Below, piece after piece: positions 26,236-34,123 of a stretch of DNA of 64,000 nt (positions within the stretch are counted from its first letter, which is position 1; every line of letters starts with the position of its first letter). Made by a program: the position numbers and the translations under genes. The notes below the pieces were generated by a model that was given only the letters and a program-made list of their open reading frames with translations, had not been told where the DNA came from and did not search any database. Source of the stretch: Streptomyces liangshanensis (lineage in GTDB: Bacteria > Actinomycetota > Actinomycetes > Streptomycetales > Streptomycetaceae); NCBI RefSeq assembly GCF_011694815.1, contig NZ_CP050177.1, forward strand, positions 3,913,001 through 3,977,000, written 5' to 3'.

Positions 26236-27414
26236 TCAGAGCGCCCCGATGTAGGTGGCGAGATCGTCCGCCGATTCACCGCGGAGCACGGAGTGCCCCA
26301 GCCGCCGGTTCACGGAGAAGGGCTCCGCGCCCGGCACGGTGTTGCCGTCGTCGTGGACGGCGTGGACGACCTCGACGCTCTCGGGGCTCGCCGTCTCCGT
26401 GCGTTCGGCGAAGTGGAAGCGGATGCCGTGCCGGGTGGGCCCCTGCGCGGGCTCGGGGGCCTTCCAGCCGAGGCCGAGGCGGGCGTGGAGGAACGCCTCC
26501 TCCAGGTGCAGGCCGTGCTGGAGCTCGACGATCTCCGGTACGTGGCCGCCGACGGGCCGGGCGGCGGCCTCGATCACGCTGATCCGTTCCGCGTCCATCT
26601 TGAACTCGACGTGCATGACGCCCTGCGCCATCCCCCAGGCCGAGGCGATGCGCTCGGCCGCGTCCAGCAGGTCCCGCCGGTGCCGTACCGGTATCTCGTC
26701 GCCGGAGACGTGCCCCACCTCGTGGCAGGCCGGCGGCGCCGACAGGAACTTCCTGGTCAGGGCGTGGGCGACGATCCTCTCGTCCCGTACGACACATTCG
26801 AGGCTGAACTCCGGCCCGTCCGCGAACTCCTCGACCAGTGCCCCCGCGGTGTAGGCGAGGTTGGTGAGCCGCGACTTCTTGAAGTCCAGCATCTTCGCCA
26901 GGGTGGCCTCGACCTCCGCCTGCGTGTGGCACTTGCGGACGAAGAGGCTCATGGCCATGTCGATCGGCTTCACGATCACCGGGAAGGACACGGTCTCCCA
27001 GGGGAAGGCCCGGCTCTCCTCGACCGAGCCGAGCCGGGTGATCACCCGGGGCTGCGGGATGTCGTGGCACGCGAAGGCCTCGCGCATCAGCGACTTGTCC
27101 CGCGAGGCCCGGATCCGGGTGACGTCGTTGTGGTACAGCCCCAGTTCCCGGGCCAGTACGTCCGCCGCGATCACCGCGAACTCATTGCCGGCGACCACCG
27201 CGTCGTAGCGGCGGGCCCCGATCTGCGCGAGCAGGTCCCGCGGGGAGTTCGTCAGCTCCGGCACTCTGATCCACTCGTGCAGCCCGGGGGTGCCGTCCCC
27301 GACCGTCGAACTCCCGATCGTCACGATCGTCAGCTGCCAGTCCTCGCGGGCGCAGACCGCGGCGACGCGGTCCAGCGACCAGGAGGAGACGGGGTGGAGC
27401 AGGAGAATACGCAT
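26236..27414 (-). CDS. ATP-grasp carboxylate-amine ligase (ligase B)
   Basis: A 392-residue ATP-grasp protein from ATG 27414, with AAAGG nine bases upstream; an in-frame TTG lies three codons earlier. Elements in order: N-terminal strand MRILLLHPVSSWSLDRV, DAVVAGNEFAVIAADVLA, SRDKSLMREAF, the ATP-binding strand PVIVKPIDMAMSLFVRK, VEEFADGPEFSLECV, and metal-binding VIEAAARPVGGHVPEI. The two ligases share architecture but differ throughout, so they are not a recent duplication. Each probably makes a different amide bond. It starts 42 bp after the dioxygenase gene and is in the same operon. Confidence 0.88.
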   Translation of the reverse strand: MRILLLHPVSSWSLDRVAAVCAREDWQLTIVTIGSSTVGDGTPGLHEWIRVPELTNSPRDLLAQIGARRYDAVVAGNEFAVIAADVLARELGLYHNDVTRIRASRDKSLMREAFACHDIPQPRVITRLGSVEESRAFPWETVSFPVIVKPIDMAMSLFVRKCHTQAEVEATLAKMLDFKKSRLTNLAYTAGALVEEFADGPEFSLECVVRDERIVAHALTRKFLSAPPACHEVGHVSGDEIPVRHRRDLLDAAERIASAWGMAQGVMHVEFKMDAERISVIEAAARPVGGHVPEIVELQHGLHLEEAFLHARLGLGWKAPEPAQGPTRHGIRFHFAERTETASPESVEVVHAVHDDGNTVPGAEPFSVNRRLGHSVLRGESADDLATYIGAL

Positions 27415-27456
27415 GTCGGGCAACCTTTGGACGCGTCAGGCAGGAGGAAGAGGGGG

Positions 27457-28272
27457 TCAGATGGCGGCGTTGCGCTCGAAGTAGCGCTCGAAGCCGACCA
27501 TTTCCTTGCAGCGCCGTACGACTTCACGCTGGTAGTACTTCCGGTACAGCCCGGAGTCGTCGGTGGCGCAGTACGAGGGCAGGAGCACGGTCCGCGGGAC
27601 CTCGCCGGCGTTGCGGCCGCTGAAGTGCACGGCGAGCGAGTGGAAGACCAGGACGTCACCGGGCTCCAGCGCGGGCATGTCGATGCTCGCGGCGTCGAGT
27701 GCGGTCGGGTCGCAGTCCGCCTGGGGATCGCTCGCCGGGCCGGGCAGCAGCGCGTGGTGGGTGCCCCGGTAGAAGCCGAGCCCGCCGTTGCGCGCGTCGC
27801 TCGGGTACAGGTTGATCACCGCGGTGCACAGCTTGTCCGGGCTCTCGTCGAGCCACCGCCAGTAGAGGAAGTCCTGGTGCGGGATGTAGCCGTTGGTGCC
27901 CGGCTCCTTGCGGATCAGCTTGCACTTGAGGACCTCGGGGGAGCCGTCGAGGATGGTCCGCAGGGCACCGAGCAGCGCCGGGTGCTTCGCGGCGTCCGTC
28001 ATCCCCGGCGATATGTCGAGGACGGGGTCGAGGCGGTCGAAGGCGTACCGGCCGTCGGGCCCGCGCCGGAACTCGGTGCGCAGATTGAGATCGTCGTCCA
28101 GACCGTCGAGGTGGAAGAGCCGCTCGACCTCCCTGCGGTACGACTCGGTCTCGGCCGGGGTGTACAGACCGCGCAGGACGGTGTAGCCGTCCTTCCAGTA
28201 CTGCTTCTTGTACGTGTCCAGATCGTCGTCGGAAAGGAGCCGCGCCGACTTCTCCATCAGAGTGCTGGTCAT
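27457..28272 (-). CDS. Phytanoyl-CoA dioxygenase (PhyH)-family Fe(II)/2-oxoglutarate enzyme
   Basis: A 271-residue double-stranded beta-helix oxygenase. The iron triad is visible: H132 and D134 in PHQDFLYWRW, and H216 in FHSLAVHFSGRN; R227 in PRTVLL fits the 2-oxoglutarate carboxylate. These enzymes couple 2-oxoglutarate decarboxylation to hydroxylation, epoxidation or desaturation, often of amino acids in natural product pathways. ATG 28272 overlaps the upstream lyase stop (ATGA), so the much longer open frame to 28449 is not used. The fixed coupling suggests it acts on the ASL2 substrate or product. Confidence 0.9.
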   Translation of the reverse strand: MTSTLMEKSARLLSDDDLDTYKKQYWKDGYTVLRGLYTPAETESYRREVERLFHLDGLDDDLNLRTEFRRGPDGRYAFDRLDPVLDISPGMTDAAKHPALLGALRTILDGSPEVLKCKLIRKEPGTNGYIPHQDFLYWRWLDESPDKLCTAVINLYPSDARNGGLGFYRGTHHALLPGPASDPQADCDPTALDAASIDMPALEPGDVLVFHSLAVHFSGRNAGEVPRTVLLPSYCATDDSGLYRKYYQREVVRRCKEMVGFERYFERNAAI

Positions 28273-29702
28273 GACGTCATCATTCCTACTCGCTTGATTG
28301 TTTCCTGGTCGGAGAAGTCGGCCTCGAATTCGATGAATTCGACGAGGCGCGACCGGAGCCGGGCGGCCGATTCGAGGACCCGCCGGGGCGCCGTACCGCC
28401 CTGGCTCGCCCGCGATTCCACGGATGTCTCGACGGTGATGTCCGGCCATTCCTCGAATGCCAGGCGTTCGTCGACGCCGCGTCGCGCTTCGAGCGGCAAC
28501 GCGCCGAGGGAGCAGTTCTGCTCCTGGGACAGGCGTACGAGCGCCGTCACCAGGTGGTGGGCCTCACGGAAGGGGATGCCGCGTTCCCGGGTCAGCCAGT
28601 CCGCCAGGTCGCCCGAGGTCACGAAGGCGATGTCGGCGGCCCGGCGCATCGCGTCCGGGTTCGGCTCCATCAGGGTCGCGATCATGACGGCGGCGTCCAG
28701 GGAGAGTTCCAGGGTCCGCGCGGTGTCGAACAGCGGCTCCTTGTCCTCCTGGAGATCCCTGAAGTAGCTCAGGGGCAGCCCCTTGACCACGGTCTGGAGG
28801 GCGTGGAGATTGCCCAGGACCCGGCCGGTCTTGCCGCGGATGAGCTCCGCCGCGTCGGGGTTGCGCTTGTGCGGCATGGCCGAGGAGGCGCTGACCAGTT
28901 CGTCGGGGAGGGTGATCAGCCCGACGGGCTGCGACGACCAGAAGACGATCTCCGCGCCGAACCGGGAGAGGTTGAGGGCCACCGAGGCGCCCGCGCTCAG
29001 GAAGTCCAGGGCGAACGCCCGGTCCCCGACGCTCTCCAGGGAGTTCGCCGTCGGCTGCCGGAAGCCCAGGTTCCGCGCGACGGCGGAGCGGTCGACCGGG
29101 AAGCCGGTGCCGGCCAGGGCTGCGGACCCCATGGGGCACTCGTCCTGGAGGGCGAGGACGAAGGAGATCCGCTCGGCATCGCGCAGGAACGCCTCGGCGT
29201 ACGCGAGACAGACGTGACCGAAGGTCATCGGCTGGGCGACCTGGAGGTGCGAGAAGCCGGGCATGACGGTCGCCGCGTGCCGCTCGGCCTGGGTGAGCAT
29301 CGCCTTCGTCAGCGCGAGGATCCTCGACCGGAGCGCGATGACCTGGTCGCGGATCCACAGCCGCAGGGCCGTCACCGCCAGGTCGTTGCGGGCCCGCGCG
29401 GTGCCCAGCCACCCGGCGTCCACGCCGATCCGCGTCTCCAGGTACTGCTCGATCGCCGTGTGGACGTCCTCGGCCTCGGGGTCGAGCGGTTCGTCCCCGG
29501 CGAGGAGCCGCCGCTCCAGGTCGTCCAGCTCGCGCAGCACCCGCGCGGCCGCGTCCGGCGGGACGACCCCCTGGTCCAGCAGCATCGCGACGTGCGCCCG
29601 CGAGACGGTGATGTCGTACGGCGCGAGAATTCCGTCGTAATGCCCGCTGGAGCCGATGGCCGCCATGATTCTCGCGGCATCGGACTTCTCATAGGTCTTC
29701 AT
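28269..29702 (-). CDS. Divergent argininosuccinate lyase-family enzyme (ASL2)
   Basis: A 477-residue fumarase/aspartase-superfamily protein of normal ArgH length, but with changes at core positions. The HTGRSRND motif reads GTARARND (100-107), THLQ-AQP with GHH reads SHLQVAQP then GHV (151-163), and the signature reads ASSAMPHKRN (272-281), with Gly to Ala and Gln to His. The His at 152 and the paired serines are kept, so catalysis is plausible with an altered substrate. DLQEDKEPLFD matches ArgH. Its start (29702) overlaps the stop of a seven-codon ORF, and its stop overlaps the dioxygenase start. It is the first full gene of the operon. Confidence 0.87.
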   Translation of the reverse strand: MKTYEKSDAARIMAAIGSSGHYDGILAPYDITVSRAHVAMLLDQGVVPPDAAARVLRELDDLERRLLAGDEPLDPEAEDVHTAIEQYLETRIGVDAGWLGTARARNDLAVTALRLWIRDQVIALRSRILALTKAMLTQAERHAATVMPGFSHLQVAQPMTFGHVCLAYAEAFLRDAERISFVLALQDECPMGSAALAGTGFPVDRSAVARNLGFRQPTANSLESVGDRAFALDFLSAGASVALNLSRFGAEIVFWSSQPVGLITLPDELVSASSAMPHKRNPDAAELIRGKTGRVLGNLHALQTVVKGLPLSYFRDLQEDKEPLFDTARTLELSLDAAVMIATLMEPNPDAMRRAADIAFVTSGDLADWLTRERGIPFREAHHLVTALVRLSQEQNCSLGALPLEARRGVDERLAFEEWPDITVETSVESRASQGGTAPRRVLESAARLRSRLVEFIEFEADFSDQETIKRVGMMTS

Positions 29703-29722
29703 GTGGAAACCCGTGTGCTCAT
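29699..29722 (-). CDS. Seven-codon leader ORF coupled to ASL2
   Basis: ATG 29722 encodes MSTRVST and ends at TGA 29699-29701, which overlaps the ASL2 start as ATGA. A full AAGGAGG lies at 29733-29739, ten bases from this ATG but about 30 from the ASL2 ATG. The strong ribosome site therefore serves this mini-ORF, and ASL2 is presumably translated by coupling. No expression evidence exists in the sequence itself. Confidence 0.5.
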   Translation of the reverse strand: MSTRVST

Positions 29723-29922
29723 TGTTCGAAAGCCTCCTTGGTTCTCCCGCCGCGCTATCGGGAATTCATTTCCCGGACCGCGGCTGTGCCCATCGTGCCG
29801 TACGTTTCCGGGGCGCCACAGGGATCTGCGACCAACGGCCCAAGGAGGGTGCAGAGGAGGCGTACACCCGTACACCGATGGTTGTATAGAAGCGCGCCCG
29901 ACAGCGCTCCTAAGCTGCGGCC

Positions 29923-30873
29923 ATGAGCAATTCCGGTGCTTTTCCGAGGGTTTTCGGTCCGGTTCGCGCACCGGACGTTCGGTGGCACACCGTGACGGAG
30001 ACGGCGCGCCTTTGCTGGGCGGAGGCACGCCCGCTGGTGCAGACGATGTTCGTGCTGCGGTTCGCGGTGGGCGCGTTGTCGGTCGTACGGCTGCCGCAGC
30101 CCGGGTGGCGGACCCTGCTCGGCATGACGGCGTGGTGGTGCGCCGTGTCCTGCGCGTATCTGCTCAACGGCGTGACGGACGTGCGCGAGGACCGGGCCAA
30201 CGGCTCGATGCGCCCGATCGCCCGGGGGGCTCTGCCGGTCCGCCGGGCCGCGGCCGTCACGGTCCTGCTCGCCGGCGCCGCCCTGGCGCTCGGCGCGGCG
30301 GCCGGCGGTGGCGTGCTCGGGTGGGTCGTGGTGTTCCTGCTGCTCGGCTGGGCCTACTCGGCCGCCCCGGTGCGGGCGAAGGAGTCGAGCGGGCGCTGCG
30401 CGGCCGTCGTCTTCGCCATGGGGATGGCCTCGTACGCGGCGGGTGCGGCGGCGGCCGGTTCGGCCCTGTCCACGACGGGCCTGGTCTTCGGCTGCGTCAT
30501 GTCCGCCTGGATGGCCGTGGTCGGCGCCGTGGTCAAGGACCTGGGGGACGCGGGCGGCGACGCGGCCGGCGGCCGCCGTACCGTCGCGGTCGTCCACGGC
30601 ATGGCGGCGGCGCGCGCGCTCGCGGTGGCCGGCGCCGTCCTGGTCGGGGTGGCCGGTCCGGTGGCGGCGCTGCTGTGGGCCCCGCTCGACCTCGTGGGTA
30701 CGGTGCCGGTGGCGGCCGGAGCGGTGTGGGTCGTCACCCGGGTGGTGCGCGACGCCCGGCGGACGCACGCCGACCGGCGGCAACGGCGGCTCGCCTACCG
30801 GGCCTTCATGGTCACGCAGTACGCGGCGAACCTGCTCGTACTGGCCGCACTGGCCGCACTCGCCGCCCTGTGA
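29923..30873 (+). CDS. UbiA-type prenyltransferase
   Basis: A 316-residue polytopic membrane protein with eight or nine hydrophobic helices. The first aspartate-rich motif is NGVTDVREDRANG (consensus NDxxDxxxD with Gly at position two) and the second is KDLGDAGGDAAGGRRT, both used to bind Mg-diphosphate. UbiA enzymes attach a prenyl chain to an aromatic or other acceptor in the membrane. It is divergent from the ASL2 operon across 220 bp, and a possible -10 TATAGA lies at about 29884. Whether it belongs to the same pathway is unknown: no isoprenoid or aromatic precursor genes are nearby. Confidence 0.85.
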   Translation: MSNSGAFPRVFGPVRAPDVRWHTVTETARLCWAEARPLVQTMFVLRFAVGALSVVRLPQPGWRTLLGMTAWWCAVSCAYLLNGVTDVREDRANGSMRPIARGALPVRRAAAVTVLLAGAALALGAAAGGGVLGWVVVFLLLGWAYSAAPVRAKESSGRCAAVVFAMGMASYAAGAAAAGSALSTTGLVFGCVMSAWMAVVGAVVKDLGDAGGDAAGGRRTVAVVHGMAAARALAVAGAVLVGVAGPVAALLWAPLDLVGTVPVAAGAVWVVTRVVRDARRTHADRRQRRLAYRAFMVTQYAANLLVLAALAALAAL

Positions 30874-30933
30874 CCCGGCCCCTGATATGTCGACACCGGG
30901 CAGGCCCCGGCAATCAGAGGGCCCGACGGCACG

Positions 30934-31638
30934 TCAGCTCGGCAAGAGAAAAGCCCTGTTGACCGCCTGCACGCGGGAGTTCGCCCCGAGCTTGCGGTAG
31001 GCGTTGTGCAGATGCCGCTTCACGGTCGCCTCGCTGATGTCGAGCCGGCGGGCTATCAGCCGGTTCGTCAGCCCGTCGCGCACCGCTTCCAGGATCTGCC
31101 GCTCGCGCAGCGTCAGCAGGTCGAGCACCGGCTCTTCCGCCGGCGCCTCCGCGGAGGCCGCCGCGGAGACCTCCTCCCGCACCTCGGCCCCGAGCGGCAG
31201 CCGCGCCTCCTCGCTCCCCCGGATCCCCTGGTAGAGACGGCTGCCGGTGGACGTCCGGAACGCGGTGCTCACCATCTGCGCCGCCGCGAGGCGCTCCTCC
31301 GGCCCCACCCGCCCGACGGCCTCCTCGACCACCAGGTGCATGGCCTGCCAGAGCACCTCCACCGCACGCACCGACTCGGACACCGGAACCTGCTGCACCA
31401 CCCGGTGCGCGCCGAGCAGCCGGGTGTACTCCCCGACGCCCGGCGACTCCGCGTACGTATCGGTCTCCAGGGCCTGCGCGCACTCGGCCACGATGTTCTG
31501 TGCCTGGTGACGGCACTGCCGCCAGATGTCCTCGCGGGACACCAGGGGGCTGCCGAGGCGCCCCAACGCCACCCGGTACGCCTCGATGATGTCCGGAGTG
31601 GCATCACGGAGCTGCTGAGCTGCCGCCTTACGACTCAC
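30934..31638 (-). CDS. LuxR-type regulator with RsbRD-like N-terminal domain
   Basis: A 234-residue protein from GTG 31638, with GGAGG nine bases upstream; the frame is open to 31770 but lacks support there. Residues 1-110 are helical and resemble the RsbRD N-terminal domain (IIEAYRVALGRLGSP, then VAECAQALETDTY). A linker rich in Glu/Ala precedes the C-terminal LuxR helix-turn-helix: LTLRERQILEAVRDGLTNRLIAR and then ISEATVKRHLHNAYRKLGA. No response-regulator aspartate pocket is seen. It converges with the UbiA gene and could control the neighbouring accessory genes, though no operator was identified. Confidence 0.88.
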   Translation of the reverse strand: MSRKAAAQQLRDATPDIIEAYRVALGRLGSPLVSREDIWRQCRHQAQNIVAECAQALETDTYAESPGVGEYTRLLGAHRVVQQVPVSESVRAVEVLWQAMHLVVEEAVGRVGPEERLAAAQMVSTAFRTSTGSRLYQGIRGSEEARLPLGAEVREEVSAAASAEAPAEEPVLDLLTLRERQILEAVRDGLTNRLIARRLDISEATVKRHLHNAYRKLGANSRVQAVNRAFLLPS

Positions 31639-31773
31639 TGGTGTCCCCCTCCGAGCGCGGAGCCACGCCGCCGCTCCCGCCGGACGGCACTCCGTGCAGA
31701 TCGCCGGGGAGGCTAACACCCAGCCCGCGCCCCGGAAAGGAAGATCCACTGGGTGGGACGGCGCGGGCACGCA

Positions 31774-31819
31774 GAAATGCCCTCCTGAACTGCGTTTCCG
31801 CAGTTCAGGAGGGCATTTC
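31774..31819. terminator. Very strong hairpin downstream of tRNA-Ala
   Basis: A perfect 21-bp inverted repeat: arms 31774-31794 and 31799-31819 around loop TTTC. It lies directly 3' of the minus-strand tRNA-Ala and upstream of the LuxR gene, so it ends the tRNA transcript and insulates the regulator. Confidence 0.88.
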
Positions 31820-31824
31820 GGAAG

Positions 31825-31897
31825 TGGAGCCTAGGGGAGTCGAACCCCTGACATCTGCCATGCAAAGACAGCGCTCTACCAACTGAGCTAAGGCCCC
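31825..31897 (-). tRNA. tRNA-Ala (anticodon TGC)
   Basis: 73 nt on the minus strand. Acceptor stem GGGGCCT against AGGCTCC (one G-U) with discriminator A; D-arm with GCTCAGTTGGTAGAGC; anticodon stem-loop CTGTC-TTTGCAT-GGCAG with anticodon TGC; T-arm with GGTTCGACTCC. CCA is not encoded. Confidence 0.97.
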
Positions 31898-32086
31898 GCG
31901 AACGGGTCGGTCACGACCGAGCCGCACAGAAGCCGTCGGCCGTCACCGGGGAACAGCGTACCGGGTGTACCCCGTGATCCTCCAAAATAATGGGGGCTCC
32001 CCGCGCCCGACCACGCTCCGTAAGATGCCCCACGAGGTTCGCAGCAGCGAAGCTGCCGCGTTTGGGGAAGCGATGGGGAGACGCGC

Positions 32087-32635
32087 ATGGATGCCGCACA
32101 GCAGGAATCGACGGCCAGAGCCAGAGAACTCCAACGAAGCTGGTACGGGGAGCCTCTGGGAGCGCTCTTCCGCCGGCTCATCGACGACCTCGGCCTGAAC
32201 CAGGCCAGGCTCGCCGCCGTTCTCGGCCTGTCGGCGCCGATGCTCTCCCAGCTGATGAGCGGCCAGCGCGCGAAGATCGGCAACCCCGCCGTCGTCCAGC
32301 GCGTCCAGTCCCTCCAGGACCTGGCGGCGCAGGTCTGCGACGGCAGCGTCAGCGCCGGGGAGGCCACGGACCGTATGGACGAGATCAAGAAGTCGCAGGG
32401 CGGCTCCGTCCTCACCGGCACCGGCCAGACGACCAACTCCTCGGGCGCCCCCACGGTCCGCCGGGTCGTCCGCGAGATCCAGTCGCTGCTGCGGTCCGTC
32501 GCCGCGGCCGGCGACATCATCGACGCGGCCGCCGCCCTCGCCCCGACCCAGCCCGAACTGGCAGAGTTCCTCCGGGTGTACGGCGCCGGGCGCACCTCCG
32601 AGGCGGTCGCCCACTACGAGGCGCACCAGAACTGA
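32087..32635 (+). CDS. XRE-like helix-turn-helix DNA-binding protein
   Basis: A 182-residue cytosolic protein. Residues about 25-70 form a Cro/C1-like helix-turn-helix (FRRLIDDLGLNQARLAAVLG then SAPMLSQLMSGQRAKIGNP). A helical region follows, and the C-terminal ~60 residues (VRRVVREIQSLLRSVAAAGD) may oligomerise. ATG 32087 has GGGAG upstream. A Ser/Thr kinase gene begins 87 bp downstream on the same strand, so phosphorylation of this protein is a reasonable inference. The family is common in Streptomyces as a hypothetical regulator; target genes are unknown. Confidence 0.88.
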   Translation: MDAAQQESTARARELQRSWYGEPLGALFRRLIDDLGLNQARLAAVLGLSAPMLSQLMSGQRAKIGNPAVVQRVQSLQDLAAQVCDGSVSAGEATDRMDEIKKSQGGSVLTGTGQTTNSSGAPTVRRVVREIQSLLRSVAAAGDIIDAAAALAPTQPELAEFLRVYGAGRTSEAVAHYEAHQN

Positions 32636-32722
32636 CGACGGGCCCGGCCGCGCCAGGGGGGGCGAGGCGGCCGGGCGGACGGCGGATCAGCAGACCGGCA
32701 GACGGGGAGCGGACGCGGCGCC

Positions 32723-34090
32723 ATGGGTGAGGTCTTCGCGGGGCGGTACGAACTGGTCGACCCGATCGGGCGCGGGGGCGCCGGAGCCGTCTGGCGCGCC
32801 TGGGACCACCGGCGCCGCCGCTACGTGGCGGCGAAGGTCCTCCAGCAGAGCGACGCGCACGCGCTGCTGCGGTTCGTCAGGGAACAGGCCCTCAGGATCG
32901 ACCACCCGCACGTCCTCGCCCCGGCCAGCTGGTCCGCGGACGACGACAAGGTGCTGTTCACCATGGCCCTGGTCAGCGGTGGTTCGCTGGCACACGTCAT
33001 AGGGGACTACGGCCCCCTCCCTCCCCCCTTCGTCTGCACCCTCCTCGACCAGCTGCTGTCCGGTCTCGCCGCGGTGCACGCGGAAGGCGTCGTCCACCGC
33101 GACATCAAGCCGGCGAACATCCTGATGGAGGCGACCGGCAAGGCCCGGCCCCACCTGCGCCTCTCCGACTTCGGCATCGCCATGCGCAAGGGCGAGCCGC
33201 GCCTGACCGAGACGGACTACGTGCTCGGCACCCCCGGCTACTTCGCCCCCGAGCAGATGATGGGCGCCGAACCCGACTTCCCCGCCGACCTGTTCGCGGC
33301 CGGCCTGGTCGCGCTCTACCTGTTGCAGGGGCGGAAGCCGGACGCCAGGGCGCTGATCGAGTACTTCGCCGCCCACGGCACCCCCGGGGCGCCGCAGGGC
33401 ATTCCCGAGCCGTTGTGGCAGGTGCTGGCGGGGCTGCTCCAGCCCGATCCGCGGGCCCGGTTCCGTACGGCCACGGGCGCGCGCAAGGCGCTGGCGGCGG
33501 CGCTGGAACTGCTGCCCGAGCCCGACACCGACGACGAGCCCGTCGAGATCTTCGACCAGATCGGGCCGCTCCCGGTCGGCTTCGGCCCCTCGGGCCCGCT
33601 CCCGGCCCCGCCCCCGGAGCCCGCGCCGACCACAGGGGGCGGCGGGCGGCGGGCAGACTACGGCCCGGGGCACGACTCCGGCCACGGCTCGGGTCACGAC
33701 CCCGGCCACGGCTCGATGTCGGACACCGGCAGCTTCCACCTCCCGCCTCCGCCGGTACGGGCCGAGCCGCAGCAGTCACCCACGCCCCTCCCGCCACCCC
33801 ATCAGCCCCAGCCCCAGCCCCAGCCCCGGCCCGAGGGGCAACCCCTCCCTCCCCCTCCCCTCCAGCCCTACGGCCCGGCGCCCGCCCCCTCCCACGCCCC
33901 GACCGTCGCCGTACAGCCGTACGAACCGGCCCCCACAGCCCCGTACACCACCCGCACACCGGAGGTCCCGCCGCCTCACACCCCTCCGGGACACACCCGT
34001 CCGGGACCGCCCCCGAAGGTGACGATCCCGGTCCTGCTGCTCGCGCTGGCCTGCTTCGCCGTGGGCATCTGGGCCCTGACCCACGGCTGA
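32723..34090 (+). CDS. Membrane-anchored Ser/Thr protein kinase
   Basis: A 455-residue kinase. The N-terminal ~265 residues hold all core motifs: IGRGGAGAVW, catalytic Lys in YVAAKVLQQ, VHRDIKPANILM, LSDFGIAMRKG and GTPGYFAPEQMMG. A 150-residue Pro/Gln/His-rich linker follows. One transmembrane helix (VTIPVLLLALACFAVGIWAL) lies at the extreme C-terminus, leaving only three residues outside. It therefore has no external sensor domain, unlike PknB. Substrates are unknown; the upstream helix-turn-helix gene is the obvious candidate partner. Confidence 0.92.
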   Translation: MGEVFAGRYELVDPIGRGGAGAVWRAWDHRRRRYVAAKVLQQSDAHALLRFVREQALRIDHPHVLAPASWSADDDKVLFTMALVSGGSLAHVIGDYGPLPPPFVCTLLDQLLSGLAAVHAEGVVHRDIKPANILMEATGKARPHLRLSDFGIAMRKGEPRLTETDYVLGTPGYFAPEQMMGAEPDFPADLFAAGLVALYLLQGRKPDARALIEYFAAHGTPGAPQGIPEPLWQVLAGLLQPDPRARFRTATGARKALAAALELLPEPDTDDEPVEIFDQIGPLPVGFGPSGPLPAPPPEPAPTTGGGGRRADYGPGHDSGHGSGHDPGHGSMSDTGSFHLPPPPVRAEPQQSPTPLPPPHQPQPQPQPRPEGQPLPPPPLQPYGPAPAPSHAPTVAVQPYEPAPTAPYTTRTPEVPPPHTPPGHTRPGPPPKVTIPVLLLALACFAVGIWALTHG

Positions 34091-34123
34091 GCCGCCCGCA
34101 ACAGCCCGCCCCGCCACAGCCGG

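Noticed and set aside
26293..28767. Plus-strand frame of over 800 codons opposite the ligases and dioxygenase.
   Set aside because: Shadow of three genes with intact catalytic motifs on the other strand.
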